Positions 1-12,246 of a DNA stretch of 64,000 nucleotides are shown here, piece after piece (the first letter of the stretch is position 1; each line of letters begins with the position of its first letter). The notes beneath the pieces were generated by a model. It saw only the letters and a program-made list of their open reading frames with translations, was not told the DNA's origin and ran no database searches. The position numbers and the translations under genes were made by a program. Source of the DNA: Stropharia rugosoannulata (lineage: Eukaryota > Basidiomycota > Agaricomycetes > Agaricales > Strophariaceae); contig JANCIK010000004.1 of NCBI GenBank assembly GCA_028532985.1, positions 1,426,001 through 1,490,000 on the forward strand, in the 5' to 3' direction.

Positions 1-3000
1 CAAAGACCACTACCCAGGATCTTTAACTGCCTACCTTACCAACATAGCAAGTATTCTGTGCAAGCTAAGAAATTGCAACAATATTCGGAGTCGGAAGTCG
101 ACAATTCCCGCTGTCGGCGGGCTTTCTGCAGCGTGCCGTGTCATGAACCTTCTTTCCCCGTGCTCACAACCAAAATATTCCCGACAGCTTGGTCAGATAA
201 AATCTGTGAATCCGGTTCATCCCGTCGGCCGAGTGACGGTTGTGCGTTGTTTTCCATACCTTCGGGGCTCCTTAATGTGTCATTCCTCGGTTTTAACAAC
301 AGCGCGCTTTGATGGGAGCTTATATGAATTTTGAAATAAGGGCCGTCCTTATTCGTCCTTTACAGGACGGTGATAACATATATGCATTGCGAGCCTGTTA
401 CGATGTCACTTGAACCGTTCTGGGTGGTCCCATAGTCGGGTGCTCACAAAATATTATAAGGGTCACGATGCTGTACAGTACATAGTGTCTCGTCTAGCCA
501 CTCAACTAGCTTGCCGTGGACTCTCATTGTCCTTTCCTTTCGTGTAATACGTTAGTCATTGTAAAGTAAAGTTCAGCCTCATGTGGACACCTGGGCTAAA
601 TCAGGCTGCGACACAACCAATGATTGATGTCATTGTCAGCAAACGCGTTGCCGTCGACAAAGCGCAGTAACGTTTATGATGTAAAAATGCAGCATTCTTA
701 TCATTATGATGCGACTTTGATAGGCATATAAAGTCCAGCTAATCCAGGAGTCTATAGATATACAACAAGGGAACAGTGAGATAAACTTTCTTGAACATTG
801 GACAGAGCCTGAATTATTACTTTTCAAGGTCTAATGCGGTCGGATGCAATTGTTGGTTTTCTACCCCCAATCAAAACGGAGAATCAAGCTATTTCTCCAA
901 GTAGACATTCCATATGAGGCAGGAAATTCATATTCCTCAGCCTTGACAGTCACTTGCCTAATATAAGCTCATTTTACTCCTTGTTATGCCCAATCCAGGT
1001 TTCCCATCGACCTACAATAGTAGTAGTGCTATCTTCTCGTTCAGCTCCAAGTTCATTTCGGTCATGTTAGGTAGGCGCCTTGATATGTACATACGTAAGC
1101 TACAAGGATCGGCACCTCACCTACCCTTCACCGCTATGCTGTCATGTGCGGATTACTGAAGGATAGGATTTGCCACATATTATTGGATACCGAAGTCCAA
1201 GATAGTTCAGCGCTAAAATTAGTGCACTGTCCAATAAGATTGTGTCAAAATTCTAAGAATAAACGCGCTTGGACTGGATGTTTTTAAGGCAGTTTACGTA
1301 CGCGCTCATGTAAACGCAAAAATGCTCCCAGTCGCCGTCGAGCCGGACTCTGCCTCGAGGCCATTATCGTTTAATCTTAAGCATTACGGCGCTGAGTGCG
1401 TCAGAGTACTTATTGTCGCGCTCTCCACAGGGACCTCTAAGCTGATACATGTGGTCTTTTAAATACAACGCGGTATCATCTGGTTATAAATTACCTACTG
1501 TCGATACGCTTGCGGCGCTCGTTCTCACTGTCAGAACCATCCGGGAATAAACTAGAACACATCATATTCACCTCTACGGTATGATTCAGTGAATGTGCTA
1601 TGAACTTCCGTACTTCCATTGAGTCTGGGAAGCCTGACCTTCTTTCATTTGTGTCCCAGTAGTAATAACAAGCCCGTTCGAAGCGTGTGTTCATGGTCAT
1701 ACGCCCGCCGCGCAATGAACGGCAGTGAGAATTCCCGCTCTCAGAAACTAGGGCTTGCAGGTGATAGATCCAAGCATCTCTCCATGTAAGCGCTCGAAGT
1801 CCGCTGCTAGTGATTTTGACTTGCTAGAGAGTAGCTGTGCTGCGAACCTGTAGTCTGGCGTGTCCGCACTCACATGCACATGCTGTCCGCGATGCGCACC
1901 GCCGCCAACGACAGGCCGACGCGATTGATGGCATGCGCGTCCAAAGCGAAGGCGGCAAAGCGTATGCACGTCGATGTGATGATCACATCGAGGTCGGGAG
2001 CGATCCATTGCATTCGGAAGACTCTTCAATTGGGTGGACCTTGGGGGGTTTACGACATCCGCTACCCAGCCATTGGCTGGCTCCTGCCAATGCTGCCGCA
2101 GCTATCACGACATTTTTAATCGGAGCTTGACCGGCGGAGCCGCCGCTTCTTGATTCTTGAATTCAAAAAGAAGAGGCTCATTGGACGGCTGGCTAAGGCA
2201 CCAGATCGCCGCGGAGTTTGTCCACTTGCTTGTTTAGGTTCGTCTGGTCTCAAATGAGTGTCCTCCAGCGCCCCATCAGAACTTCAGAACCCCTCCGTAC
2301 AGATCTGATAGTACTGCTGCTCAGAACTACCCAGTGCGGCAAGAACGTTTGAGCTAGAACGAACGGATTATGAGTGTGAGTGCATAGTCCTTTCCAGGCG
2401 ATTCTGCCCATTGGTGGAATAACCCAATTACCGCGTTTGCATCGGATTAATCAGAGACGCCAACCGATGCACAGCGCCCTGTTTCACGGTGGGAGTGTCC
2501 ATCTCGGATTTATGTTTTTATGCGACACGGGCTCTAATTTAAACAAGAGGAAGTGGACAGCCCTGCAAACACACATAACTTTATTTTTTCCTGGAAATAA
2601 ACATGTATCACAGGAAATTAATCCAATGACATGAGCTGACAATTCAAATCACCTGCAATTCAACGGAGATCCCAGCCCCATCAAACGTCTGACTGTTGAC
2701 AGACACTCTGTATCCAATAAAATCGCATCGCCGATTAGTCGTAGAATGCAGAGCCTGCGTCAAATCGAAATCCTGCGTTTATCCTCAATTTGGACTACTC
2801 AGCTTCCCCCTTTTCTGGATTCATATTTAAGGTTCGGCGGTTGGGGCAGTCTAGTAAGCGGCAAGCCAAGCGGCGGGCAAAAGTTAATAAACGGGACACT
2901 ATCACTATCACATACACTTTACGTTTAACATTTCCTCACCCTTAGTCGAGGGATAATGCTTACTGCAAGCTTTCCGGCGTTCACTTAAGCGCTGTTCTGC

Positions 3001-3266
3001 GCGACCCTACATCCGTCGACCCTAACACAGCGGAAGAGCAGCCAATCGAGTGTGTTCGGTGTTACGTCGCTTCAATTAACCAATGATAAATACAGCGCAC
3101 ATTTTTTGTATCAATTGCAAGGAACACAAGTGTAAAACAATGAGCCAACGCATAAGAACATTGTACAACCATATAAACATTTCCGATTCCGACTTCCATA
3201 CATTGTAACAACAACAAGATCAATAGGATATACCTTGCACAATTAAAACCTACATGTACATAATAT
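1..3266. other. Long gene-poor stretch
   Basis: I find no coding region I can support here on either strand. The open frames are short (under 100 codons), overlap one another in conflicting frames, and show no recognisable motif, plausible splice chain or codon pattern like the genes to the right. Base composition is mixed, with AT-rich parts around 640-1300 and 2500-2900 and a GC-richer island around 1750-2130. There is no long terminal repeat, target-site duplication or transposase-like motif. It may be an old degraded repeat, a long promoter region, or the edge of a subtelomere or repeat island, but nothing in the sequence decides between these. Confidence 0.5.
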
Positions 3267-6204
3267 TTAAAGTTTGCCTGCAGAGGTTGGTTCTCCCAAG
3301 GCATACAGACCATCAATGACCGTCTTGTACATATTGTACGCGTCTTTGCGTCGGATCTTCAAGGTGGGAGTCATTGTATTGTTGTCGACAGAGAATGGCT
3401 CTGTGCTGAGATGCAGTCTCTTGATCATTTCGAAACTGCATTGAGCGTAATTAATTCGTAGGCACGCAAATCACCACGGCGACATGAACAACGTACCCTT
3501 TGAGTCCCTGTTTCTTTGCCACCTTTGTGAGAACTTCCAGCGCATGGGCGACGACATCCGGGTTCTGGCATGCGCTTGCCAGCGCAGACGCGTCCTCCGG
3601 AGAAACCTTGTTCCCGGTAACGGTGGAGGCAATAGCAGCAAATTGCACAGGATCAGGAATGAGCACCGCTACCAGGTAAGGTTGCAGGCTGTCACCGTGC
3701 ACGTAGAGTTGTGCGACAATCGGCGTGCTGCTGTATACGTTCTCGATCTTCTCGAGCGCAACATACTCGCCCTGTGAAAGCTTCATAATATTCTGCATAA
3801 CAGTCAACTGTGAGCACATACTCCGGGTCAGCAGTGTTCTGAACAGAAGTCACCTTGACACGATCAATGATCTTCAGACGGCCGGCCGCATCGATCTCAC
3901 CAACGTCCCCAGTGTGTATCCAGCCATCAGCTTCAACAGTCTCGACAGTATTCTTTTCGTCTGATAGCGATGGGGAGATCAACGTCGAGGTAATTAATCA
4001 AAACTTGATGTGAACGAACCTTTGTAATACACTGAGAAGCAGTTCGCCCCACGAACGCAGATTTCTCCGCGTGGGTTGGGCTTGTCCTCCGAAGTATAAT
4101 TCATTGATGGTACATCTACCAGTTTTATCTCGTTCACAGGCTGAGGTGGGCCAACGGTGCCAGCTGAGCTGGGGTCATTGGGCCACGTCTTGGCACATGT
4201 AGCAGAGTTCTCAGTCATACCATACCCTAAAAATAGAAAAGTAAGACTCAGGTATTAATTCTGACGTCCGAGAAAACTCACCTTCAGCTACTTCACAGGC
4301 AAATGCGATCTTCAAGAAATTCATGACATCCGCACTGATGGGGGCAGATCCGCTAGTCACAAGCTGAAGTTCGCCTCCCAGGACTGCTTGAATCTGTGTG
4401 CGCAGATAGGGTAAGTACAATACAGAGAAGGTGGTAAGAGTAAATGACCTTGCGGAATACAAGCTTATCCCAGAACACATGCTTCACTTGACCAGTCGCT
4501 TTCAAGTTCGCGAGCTTGGTCTGGATAGCCTTGTTGAAGAGCGCGCCCTTGAGACCAGGGACGTTACCTCCAGTCATGGCAGCTTGGTACACCCTATTCA
4601 GCACGCGTGGGACTGATGGGAAGAAGTTGGGCCTCAGGATCTGCGCATCTTCGAGGAGACGCAGAGGGTCGCCAGTGAAGTAGCCAATCTTTCCGCCGAC
4701 GGCAATAACACAGAGCTCGCAGATTCTCTAAAACAATATGCGATATTTAAGCACTGAAGAAAGCTCTCAAGTCCGGGCTTGCACACCTCGTAAATATGCG
4801 CCAAGGGGAGATACGAAAGGAGAGAAGCGTCTTCTGGCAGCGACATGCCATAAAGGTTGCTCTGAGTAGCGACGGCAAGATTCTTGTGTTTAAGCAAGAC
4901 ACCTTCCAAAAGAAGCCGTTAAGACCGCGGCTGAGATTGGAAGCACTATAACACACCTTTGGGGTTACTGGTAGTCCCCTATTTTGGACTAGTGAGCAGA
5001 CGCGAACTACTAATTATAGATATAGATGGACGCTGCGATGACGCACCGAGGTATAACAGATGGATGCTACAAGGTCTGGATGAGCAGGAATAGGTTCGCT
5101 AAGATTTTCCTCTCCAAACGCCTCGACTATGATATATGAGCATTTTCCATAAAACACACTTGATGAAATGCTTACCTTCAGCAAACGACTTCAAGTCAAA
5201 CCCAACATTCTGACTCCACGACTTCAGGACTTTGAGGGCTTCAACAGGGATAGTATCAATGCACACAATGGTCTTGAGTGCCGGAATTTTCGACGAAAGC
5301 TTTAGCAGTGTCGGGATATGGTCGGCCGTAGCAAAGATAACAGAAAGGTGGGCATGTTCGATGCTATCGCGCACAGTGAGTTAGTTAGCTATCACTTCAT
5401 CTATTTATAGAGGCAGTTTGAATGCATACATATACGCTGCCAAATACATGTGAGTAGGCATCTACAGCAGGGTTACGAGTGCGTGCTTACCAACTGAATC
5501 CGTCCCAAGCGTGTCGTACAGACTGACTGAGACCTTCTGGTAGCTCTGCAGCGCCAAGTCGATGACCTGCCATTCTGTAACACCGCGCGGCCAAGGCAGG
5601 GTCAGCGTCGGTGAACAAGAGGAAAGAAAAAGAAGAACAAAAAGGCGAAAAAGTGGTGTACTGACCAGGACGATTTGCGGACCATATGCCGACAGCCTGG
5701 AAATCCCCGCCTCCTAATTGGCCCTTCTGAAAGAGAGCGTGCAGAGCGCTACCTATGCGCCGCCTCCTGGCGTCCACCTCGCCGTACGTGAGCCAGGTAT
5801 ACTTGGGCGCGAACTTGAGGGGACTTGTAGACACGATGGGCCGATGACCCAGGAAAGGGCGGTCCTTGCCACCTTTCAGCCCAAGGTTATAGATCTGGTC
5901 CAGCGTGACGAGGGTGTTCGGGGTGTTTTCGTCAATCAGCCCCCACAGACCTGCATGCACCACGGGTGAGCGACACTTCTACTTCACACGAGCGCCTCAG
6001 CGCGGGCGGTGTGCTTACCATTGCGGTAGTGCGCTGTACAGCGAGACGCGGGGGTGGTGTCAACACGTATTCTGCAAGTGTACGCTGATACTGCGGATAC
6101 GCACCAGTTTGGCCGGGGCGCTTCGTGCCCGGCACGGGGACAGCCTGCTTGTCGTACGGAAGCACGGGGGGCCAGTTAACGAGCGCATCAGTGACACCAG
6201 GCAT
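3267..6204 (-). CDS. Long-chain fatty-acid-CoA ligase (AMP-binding)
   Basis: This enzyme activates long-chain fatty acids with ATP and CoA through an acyl-adenylate. The product of about 690 aa starts [20 protein letters not shown] and ends in KL. The adenylation P-loop reads [18 protein letters not shown] at about residue 275. It is followed by [11 protein letters not shown], the A5-type YGMTENSA, and the A7/A8 block [20 protein letters not shown] then [15 protein letters not shown]. The last exon carries the lysine-containing [11 protein letters not shown] motif of the C-terminal domain. About ten short introns break the gene, and one 22-nt exon (4957-4978) encodes GTTSNPK. The sequence fits the yeast Faa/plant LACS family of AMP-binding enzymes; the ending AGKL is not a clear peroxisomal signal, so the compartment is open. 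The start was chosen because it is the first ATG of the conserved N-terminus. Confidence 0.93.
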
Positions 6205-7061
6205 TTTGCAAGAGCGAGAGCGAGACGGGTTGGTGGTGGAGGGGGTTGAAAAACGGGTATAAGAGAGGCAGGACCGGTGGGGTGAGTTATTGCGGGGGGA
6301 AGTCCCACGTGAAATCAATCCACGACAAATCAGGTGGCCGTCATTTTCCTATTCCGTTCGCTTGAATACCACTTGGTCTGCCCCTGGGTGCAGTTAGTCA
6401 CTGTACACGCCCTTCAGCATTTATGCAGGTACTTACTGGCCATGGGACCCTACCATTCCTCTTAACACCTACTTTCTGAAGCTCGGCACAAATCTTGACT
6501 CTTGACGCGGTTGTCGACGCCGAGACTGCCGGTGTCATTCTCATTATTAACGGTAGTGATTCAATAATTCAACCTCGAGCACTCATCCATGATCTGTCTA
6601 GCACAAAACTTCTAATTCTGAATGCTTAAAAGCCATGCTGCTAACCAATTTAACGCACAAAAAATAGAAAAACACTTGAGAAAGGCGGTTTATGCATTTA
6701 TCGTGCTGAGAAAATGTCCGGGCCGAGGGAAATGCGGGGAAGTCTTGGCTGATGCTAAGCAGCCAACCTGCTTGCATCGACACCGTCCGACTCAAACTTG
6801 ATACATTTCCACGATCCATACCTCAAACCTCTGAGTATAAAAACTACATTCAAATTGGGAGGTATAATTTATGAAAGGAATAACATATTACAGGGCGTCT
6901 GCAATACCGTACGGAAGCGCAAATACGGCTAGGGCTACCTACATGAAGTGAAATCCAATATTACAAGTCGGTATCAAGGCGGAACGGGTTTTCTCGAATA
7001 TGATACTTTACGAGCGTGTATCGAAAGTAACTTGGAATTATTAAACTGAGAATAAATGTGA
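6205..7061. other. Intergenic: acyl-CoA synthetase promoter and PEF1 3' flank
   Basis: This stretch of about 860 bases lies between the start of the acyl-CoA synthetase gene and the stop of the penta-EF-hand gene; both are on the minus strand. No frame in it shows conserved protein features. The AT-rich part from about 6820 to 7060 is probably the 3' untranslated region of the EF-hand gene, and the part next to 6204 must carry the acyl-CoA synthetase promoter. Confidence 0.4.
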
Positions 7062-8128
7062 TCAAGGGGCGCTCAAAATGACCTGTTAAGAGCGTCTTCA
7101 GTTCCAGAGAAATACGCAGGATGACCAATTTACTCACATGCATGAACTGCTCATAGCTAATTTGTATCCATCCATCGCGATCAGTGTCGATTCTTTAAAA
7201 CCAAACAAAAAATGAGTCACCCAATACGGATGAAAGCAGAGATGCATACCGCTGGAACGACTCAGTGAGGGTCTTCACCACCACACACGCCCGCACGAAG
7301 CGGTCAAACGTAATGCCAGGAGGGGGGCCATAGCCACTAGCCGGCTCCGACGCTATATATAGTCGCCGTCAGATGCAGGGTCCACAGAAGAAAGAGATTA
7401 GATTACTCGCACGTACCATACTTGTTCTCGATCAGCGCGAGCAGCTGGGGCGAGAGATTGTACCCGAAGCTCTTGAGGGCCTCCGCGAGTTCCCGCCCCT
7501 CAATCGAACCGGACCTATCGCGGTCAAAGTGGCGGAAGACGTTCTGCCAATCCGAGATGTACTTCCACAGGCCGGCAAATTCTTGATGCAGGATGTCAGC
7601 TTGCGAGTCACTAGACAGGGAGTGCACACCATTGGGGGGGCTGCCGTACCGGTGAAGTTGATCGTCCCACTGCGATCAGTGTCCTGCAATCGCACATAAT
7701 CAGCACCCCGCCGCAGACTCGACTCGATATACGCACGAAAATGGCCATGAGCATCTTCACAGTGTCGAGGTCAAATCCTTGTGGCACGCACGCACGCCAT
7801 TCAGTGCTTATCTCCACACAGTACTCCAAGCCACTCACTCGTCCAGTTTCCTGCACCCCACAACAACGACAATAATGAGCGCTACTGCCCACAAGTGCGC
7901 AAGTGCGCAAGCGAGCCACATACCGTTGACCAGAGCACTCTGCAGCTCCGTGACAGTGATTGCTCCGGAGCGATCGTCGTCTACGCTCGTGAACCACTGC
8001 CAAAGCTGGGGGTCGGCGCCGGGCGGGGGCGGCTGCTGCTGCATCGAGTAGCCATACGGGGCCGGGGGTGCATTATACGGGGCCGGCGCAGGCTGCTGGA
8101 AGGGACGTCCGTAGCCTGGGTTGTACAT
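7062..8128 (-). CDS. PEF1: Penta-EF-hand calcium-binding protein (ALG-2/peflin type)
   Basis: This is a calcium sensor of the penta-EF-hand family (yeast Pef1, animal ALG-2/PDCD6 and peflin), which bind target peptides in membrane traffic and repair. The short N-terminus is rich in Pro, Tyr and Gln (MYNPGYGRPFQQ, then SMQQQPPPPG), as is usual for the family. EF loops follow in order: DDDRSGAITVTE, DTDRSGTINFTE (split by an intron), DRDRSGSIEGRE, a degenerate fourth hand around GITFDRFVRACV, and DTDRDGWIQISYEQF. The C-terminus after the last 55-nt intron reads MHVILSAP, which matches the hydrophobic dimerising tail of ALG-2-like proteins. At least five introns are present. The start is set by the first ATG of the Pro/Tyr-rich leader, and a TATA-like box lies about 70 bp upstream. 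Confidence 0.9.
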
Positions 8129-9162
8129 GCTGACGAGAGTAGGGAAGAAAGGGATATCGATGGGGGTGATGTAATCAAGTGTGCCCGCCCTCCATATTTA
8201 TAGGCGGTAAGCCTATTATGATGGTCTGGCAGGACAGGGCGGCTGGCGCGCTGGGGCTGGGACAGCCACATAGTTCCACTGGGAAACGCAAAGCAAACAT
8301 ACGCACCTACATATATAGGAACAGCCTCACCCCCAGTCCCTCTACTTTGCGTAATTTATGAATGTAGCATGGCCGTGGAGGCTGTGCTGGGCTTCCCGTC
8401 GAATTAGATATAGCGTGTGATGGACTGATAACGAGGTGTCTATTCGTGGAGGCGTACACTTTGAACAAATGAGTGCAGAGGCTGCAGTAACCAAGTCATA
8501 TATCCATAAGTGAACGAGTTCTGGCTGAAGCCGCAGAAGACATCTTTGGTATGCGGACACGAAGTGATATTCACAGCCATGCAGACAATAGGAAATAGGC
8601 CACATATTCCGGAGCCTTCTTTTCTGCTCTGCGCGATTATTATAAGCAACACAGCAGGCCGCAGAACGCAAACTTCAAGCAATGGAATATACTCGGTCGG
8701 CATTCGGCGTCGAATGACGTTGCGGTTACGGAAAGTGCATCCATGGGTGCCTCAACAGTGCATCGCTTCCGGCCTGCGGTCTCCTCACAGCCGGGTAGGG
8801 GTTCGCCTAAGCTCTTTCCTGCACTACCTTGGCCTGCAATCCCAACCCAACCTACCACCGCTCACCACCGCACAGCCCTCAGCCGCCCCTCGCTAATTAA
8901 CTAGTCAATACTGAATAGCGCCCTAGCAGTAGTAAGTGGCAGCCGCGTGCAGCAGACCGCGAGAGACGCATCAGTATAGTCTAATACCGAACGCACCTTT
9001 CACTTCTTCTAGCAACCTCATTAAGCGCCTTAAGAACCAAAGCTTAAACCACCCCGCGCCCCTTCGCAAACCCGCACCCCAACTCTGAATCGCCGTCCTT
9101 CTAGCTCTTTGCTTAAAGACCCGCTAGGCCTCCCGAGCGCAAGTATAATTAACGGCCTGGCC
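8129..9162. other. Divergent intergenic region, PEF1 / HAD hydrolase
   Basis: About 1 kb separates two divergently transcribed genes, so both promoters should lie here. I see no conserved open frame. The stretch near 9000-9110 is rich in C and CT-type runs on the plus strand, as is common just upstream of basidiomycete start codons. Confidence 0.4.
8195..8202 (-). promoter_or_regulatory. TATA-like box upstream of PEF1
   Basis: On the minus strand the sequence reads TATAAATA, 67-74 bases upstream of the PEF1 start codon. Position and match fit a TATA box; transcription start has not been observed. Confidence 0.45.
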
Positions 9163-10614
9163 ATGTACCGCGCCGTCATCTTCGATGTGCGTGCTTCCTG
9201 GATCCTGAAGCTTCATCTCTTTGCACCTAATCTGATCTAACACTACGGCTGCGCTAGATTGGGGGCGTCGTAATGCGAAGCCCGTTCATAGCGATCGCTG
9301 AGTACGAACGTGCACACGGGCTTCCACACAACTACATCAACTGCTCGATGTAAGTAGATCCAGGTCCGCGTTCGCAGCATAGCCTCCATAATTAACGCAC
9401 TCCTCGCCATCGCGCGTATGCCTATCTGTTTACTTATAGAACCGGACGCGGAGCCAACGGCAGCTGGCAGCGCTTCGAGCGCGGCGAAATGGCGCTGCGC
9501 CCGTTCTACGACGCGTTCAGCCGCGACCTGTCGGACGTCTCCAACGGAAACATCTGGCGAGTTGTTTTCCTTTTTTCCTTTTTTCTTTTTTAGTTTCGGA
9601 TGAGGTGGTGGTGTTCCAAAGTCCTGAACGCAACATCCCGACAGGTACAAAGCATATTGCGCGCGCAAGGGTATAGGTGAGTTTAAATTTTTATGTATCG
9701 TGATTTCTTCCTATCATCGCCGGACTTATTTGTGTGTCCTCCGCCGCCCGCCCACAGAATGCCCACCGTTGCCGGAGGCCTTGGACGTGGACGGGCGTGA
9801 AGTAAGCAGGGCCCCATTCGTTCGGGGGGCGAAGGATAAAGTAAGGTGCCATTGTTGACATGAGCTTCATATAGCTATTCGGAGCAATGATGCGAGAGGC
9901 CACTCGATATGATGAACATATCCGTCATGCAATCTTGCGCTTACGAGGTAGGAGTCGTCCCACCCTGAAAATATATCAAGAAAACCCAGACAGCGATCTG
10001 GCCGCTCACCTCTTTTGCAATGCGACAGCTGCAGGGCGATACCGAATAATCGCTCTGACAAATAATTATAGCAAGGTCGACGTCCCGCGCGAGGAGCTCG
10101 ATTTCCTCGGCTGGGGAAACGGCGCGACGCCCGACCACCTCAAAGCTTTGTTTGACGATTTCTGCGATAGCAGCAGCCTCGGAATGCGGTTCGTCGCATC
10201 TCACGATTGCGACGGAAAAAAATTGAGCGGCTGACCCAAAAATAAACCACAGCAAGCCCGAGCGAGGATTCTACTTGCTGGCTTGTGAACGGAACGGAAT
10301 TAAACCATCTGAAGCCATTTTCCTAGATGACATTGGCATGTAAGTTGCTCATGCCAAATTTGAATAAACAACCAGTGTGACTGAACACACGCTTGCAGCA
10401 ATCTCAAGGCGGCGCAGGAGCTGGGGATGAAGACGATCCGTAAGTCGTGCTTCCTTTCGCACCATGGTGCAATGCGATACGGGCTAGCTGAGGACCCTTT
10501 TTTTCTTTTTCTAAATTAGTTGTGGCCATTGGCAGGACTATGGAGGCGGTGAAGGAGCTTGAGAGGGAGACGGGATTGGATCTCACTAGTCCTATCACGG
10601 AATTTAAGCTTTGA
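9163..10614 (+). CDS. HAD-superfamily hydrolase (epoxide hydrolase N-terminal/ACAD10-like)
   Basis: The product of about 255 aa is a haloacid dehalogenase-like protein. Motif I is VIFDIGGVV at residues 5-13, motif II is IIALTNNYS, the lysine motif is in MRKPERGFYLLA, and motif IV is AIFLDDIG. The second acidic residue of motif I is Gly (DxG rather than DxD), as in the ACAD10/soluble epoxide hydrolase-like HAD branch, so a classic phosphatase reaction is not assured. Eight or so introns break the gene. The intron at 9557-9644 appears to use a GC donor: joining there gives NGNIWYKAYCARKGIECPPL, which matches the family, while no nearby GT donor keeps the frame. The last exon ends SPITEFKL. It converges with QCR10, 144 bp apart. 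Confidence 0.85.
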
Positions 10615-10758
10615 TGTATTACAGAGTCGGTTGTCTACAGTTGGGAACGAGATCCTGACGTGCCAAATATAATAAACACGACTATCCAGAGGCCCACGCG
10701 GTATCGTTGAATGATAGCCAGTCGTTCTGGTATGGAGGGGTATGGTGTTGGAGTTGAC

Positions 10759-11125
10759 TTAGAATGGTTTATCAGAAGCGGGCGTCTTGTCCTGGAAGTA
10801 GAGGCCCAACTGATGCAAGAGTTACTACGGGTCGCGGTTGACGCAGGATACCACATACCACGGGCGTCTTTTCAAGAACCTCGCGCCTGACCAGGGGGGT
10901 CACGGAGAGGAGCTGATTGTGGTGTGAGTGGCGGGATGAGAGGGGAACCGTGCAACACGTACCAGCAGGCCAGCTGCGCCAAGGCTGGCTCCCCAGAGTC
11001 CAGCGCTCGTCGACCAGTGTTTGGCGAACTGGAAATGGTCAGAAAAGTCAAGAGACAATGCAAATGGTACCCACAGCGGTGGCCGAGGCGAGTTGGGAGC
11101 GACGTGCGAGGACAAAATGAGACAT
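10759..11125 (-). CDS. QCR10: Ubiquinol-cytochrome c reductase subunit 10
   Basis: This small single-pass subunit of mitochondrial complex III (cytochrome bc1) sits in the inner membrane. Three introns of 46-50 nt split a product of 73 aa: MSHFVLARRSQLASATA, then FAKHWSTSAGLWGASLGAAG, the hydrophobic continuation LLLLSVTPLVRREVL, and the C-terminus LGLYFQDKTPASDKPF. The ending with Pro-Ala-Ser-Asp-Lys-Pro-Phe is characteristic of fungal Qcr10, as is the order of a basic N-terminus, a Gly/Ala-rich helix and a PLVR/KK..L motif. The ATG chosen gives a family-length product; the first intron (11029-11074) has a CTGAC branch site ten bases before its acceptor. No separate targeting peptide is evident, which is normal for this subunit. 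Confidence 0.85.
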
Positions 11126-11362
11126 CGTTAGAGTCGAGGAGAAAGTTTGCAAGAGTCGTTGGCGCTACGGAGGACGGCGGAAACGACATCCGGAAAATGC
11201 CGCGGGGCTGCAGCCAATCACGAGGGAATGCAAAAATAAGTTGACAATTTGAGTTGAGCAGAAGCTATCTACTGACGACGTTGACGTTGGCGACTGAACC
11301 TCTTAATCGCCTGCACCATCGACCTTTGCAGACTATCTTACTTTGATCAGTGATCTATCAGG

Positions 11363-12246
11363 ATGGCCAATCCTCGTCAACGGCGCAAAGCGCGCTCTTC
11401 GTCTTACAGGCCTGTTTCGCACTCGCTGCACGCAAAAAAGAATCTGAAGAAAACGAGTATGTTGCGCTGCGCTTGATTGACGTGTAGCTGGTACTGATGA
11501 TTGCAACAAAGCCATCCGCGGGCCCAAGGTGTTGCAGGATGCATGGGACAAGACAAAGACAGTGAGACAAAAGTGGGTGTGATTAATGGTAATTACGACA
11601 GGATTCTGATGATATATGTGTGCAGTTATGCCAACCTGGGGCTGGTGGTTACACTGGACCCGTCTGCACACGGGGGAGTGGAAAAGGCACTGGGAGTGGG
11701 TACAGCAGCGGCGTCGTCTTCGGCGGCAGAACCAGCGGCAGCGGGGGTGCCCAGCGGGTTTGGAAGGATAGTGCGGGACGCGGAGGGGAATGTAGTGGGC
11801 GTGGAGATGAACGAGGAGGAGGAGGAAGAGGAGGCAGAGCCGCAGGAGATGGACATGGAGCAGGAGCTGGAGTCGCGGATGGACGAGAGGGTGCGAGCAC
11901 AGTGGTCCAAGGACTTTTCGCGCAGCACGGCTGCTGCTGCGGGGCCAGTAAATGCGGGTGTGATTCACGGTAGGTTGCATGGATGGGTGGATTTGACAAA
12001 AGCTGAGTATTATATGCAGAACTGGAGGCGCTGGGCGCGTGTGCAACGGGGTCGAGGACGCTGTCTGTGCCGTTGTCTGGGACTGGGCCGCGACACGTCG
12101 CTGCGGGAGAGGTCAAGTACCTGGAGCGGCTGGTGGCAAAGCACGGGGGGGATGTGGAGAAGATGGCGGGGGATCTGAAGCTGAACCCTGAGCAGCGGAC
12201 GGTGGGGCAGCTGGGACGTGCACTGAGGCGGGCAGGACTTGTGTAG
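11363..12246 (+). CDS. NOP16: Ribosome biogenesis protein Nop16
   Basis: Nop16 is a nucleolar factor of the 66S pre-ribosomal particle, needed for 60S subunit assembly. The start MANPRQRRKARSSSYRPVSH is the typical basic N-terminus. After the first intron come IRGPKVLQDAWDKTKTVRQN and YANLGLVVTLDPS, the conserved Nop16 core. The middle is an acidic stretch (MNEEEEEEEAEPQEMDME), and the C-terminus has KYLERLVAKHGGDVEKMAGD, then LNPEQRTVGQLGRALRRAGL. All four blocks match the family in order. Three or four introns are present. The start is the first ATG in the basic block. It lies 237 bp from the divergent QCR10 gene, so the two may share a promoter region. Confidence 0.93.

Noticed and set aside
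1748..2130. Overlapping open frames on both strands, GC-rich
   Set aside because: No family resemblance in any frame and no consistent exon chain.
8510..8896. 128-codon plus-strand frame between PEF1 and the HAD gene
   Set aside because: Composition and lack of motifs match non-coding DNA; it would overlap both promoters.
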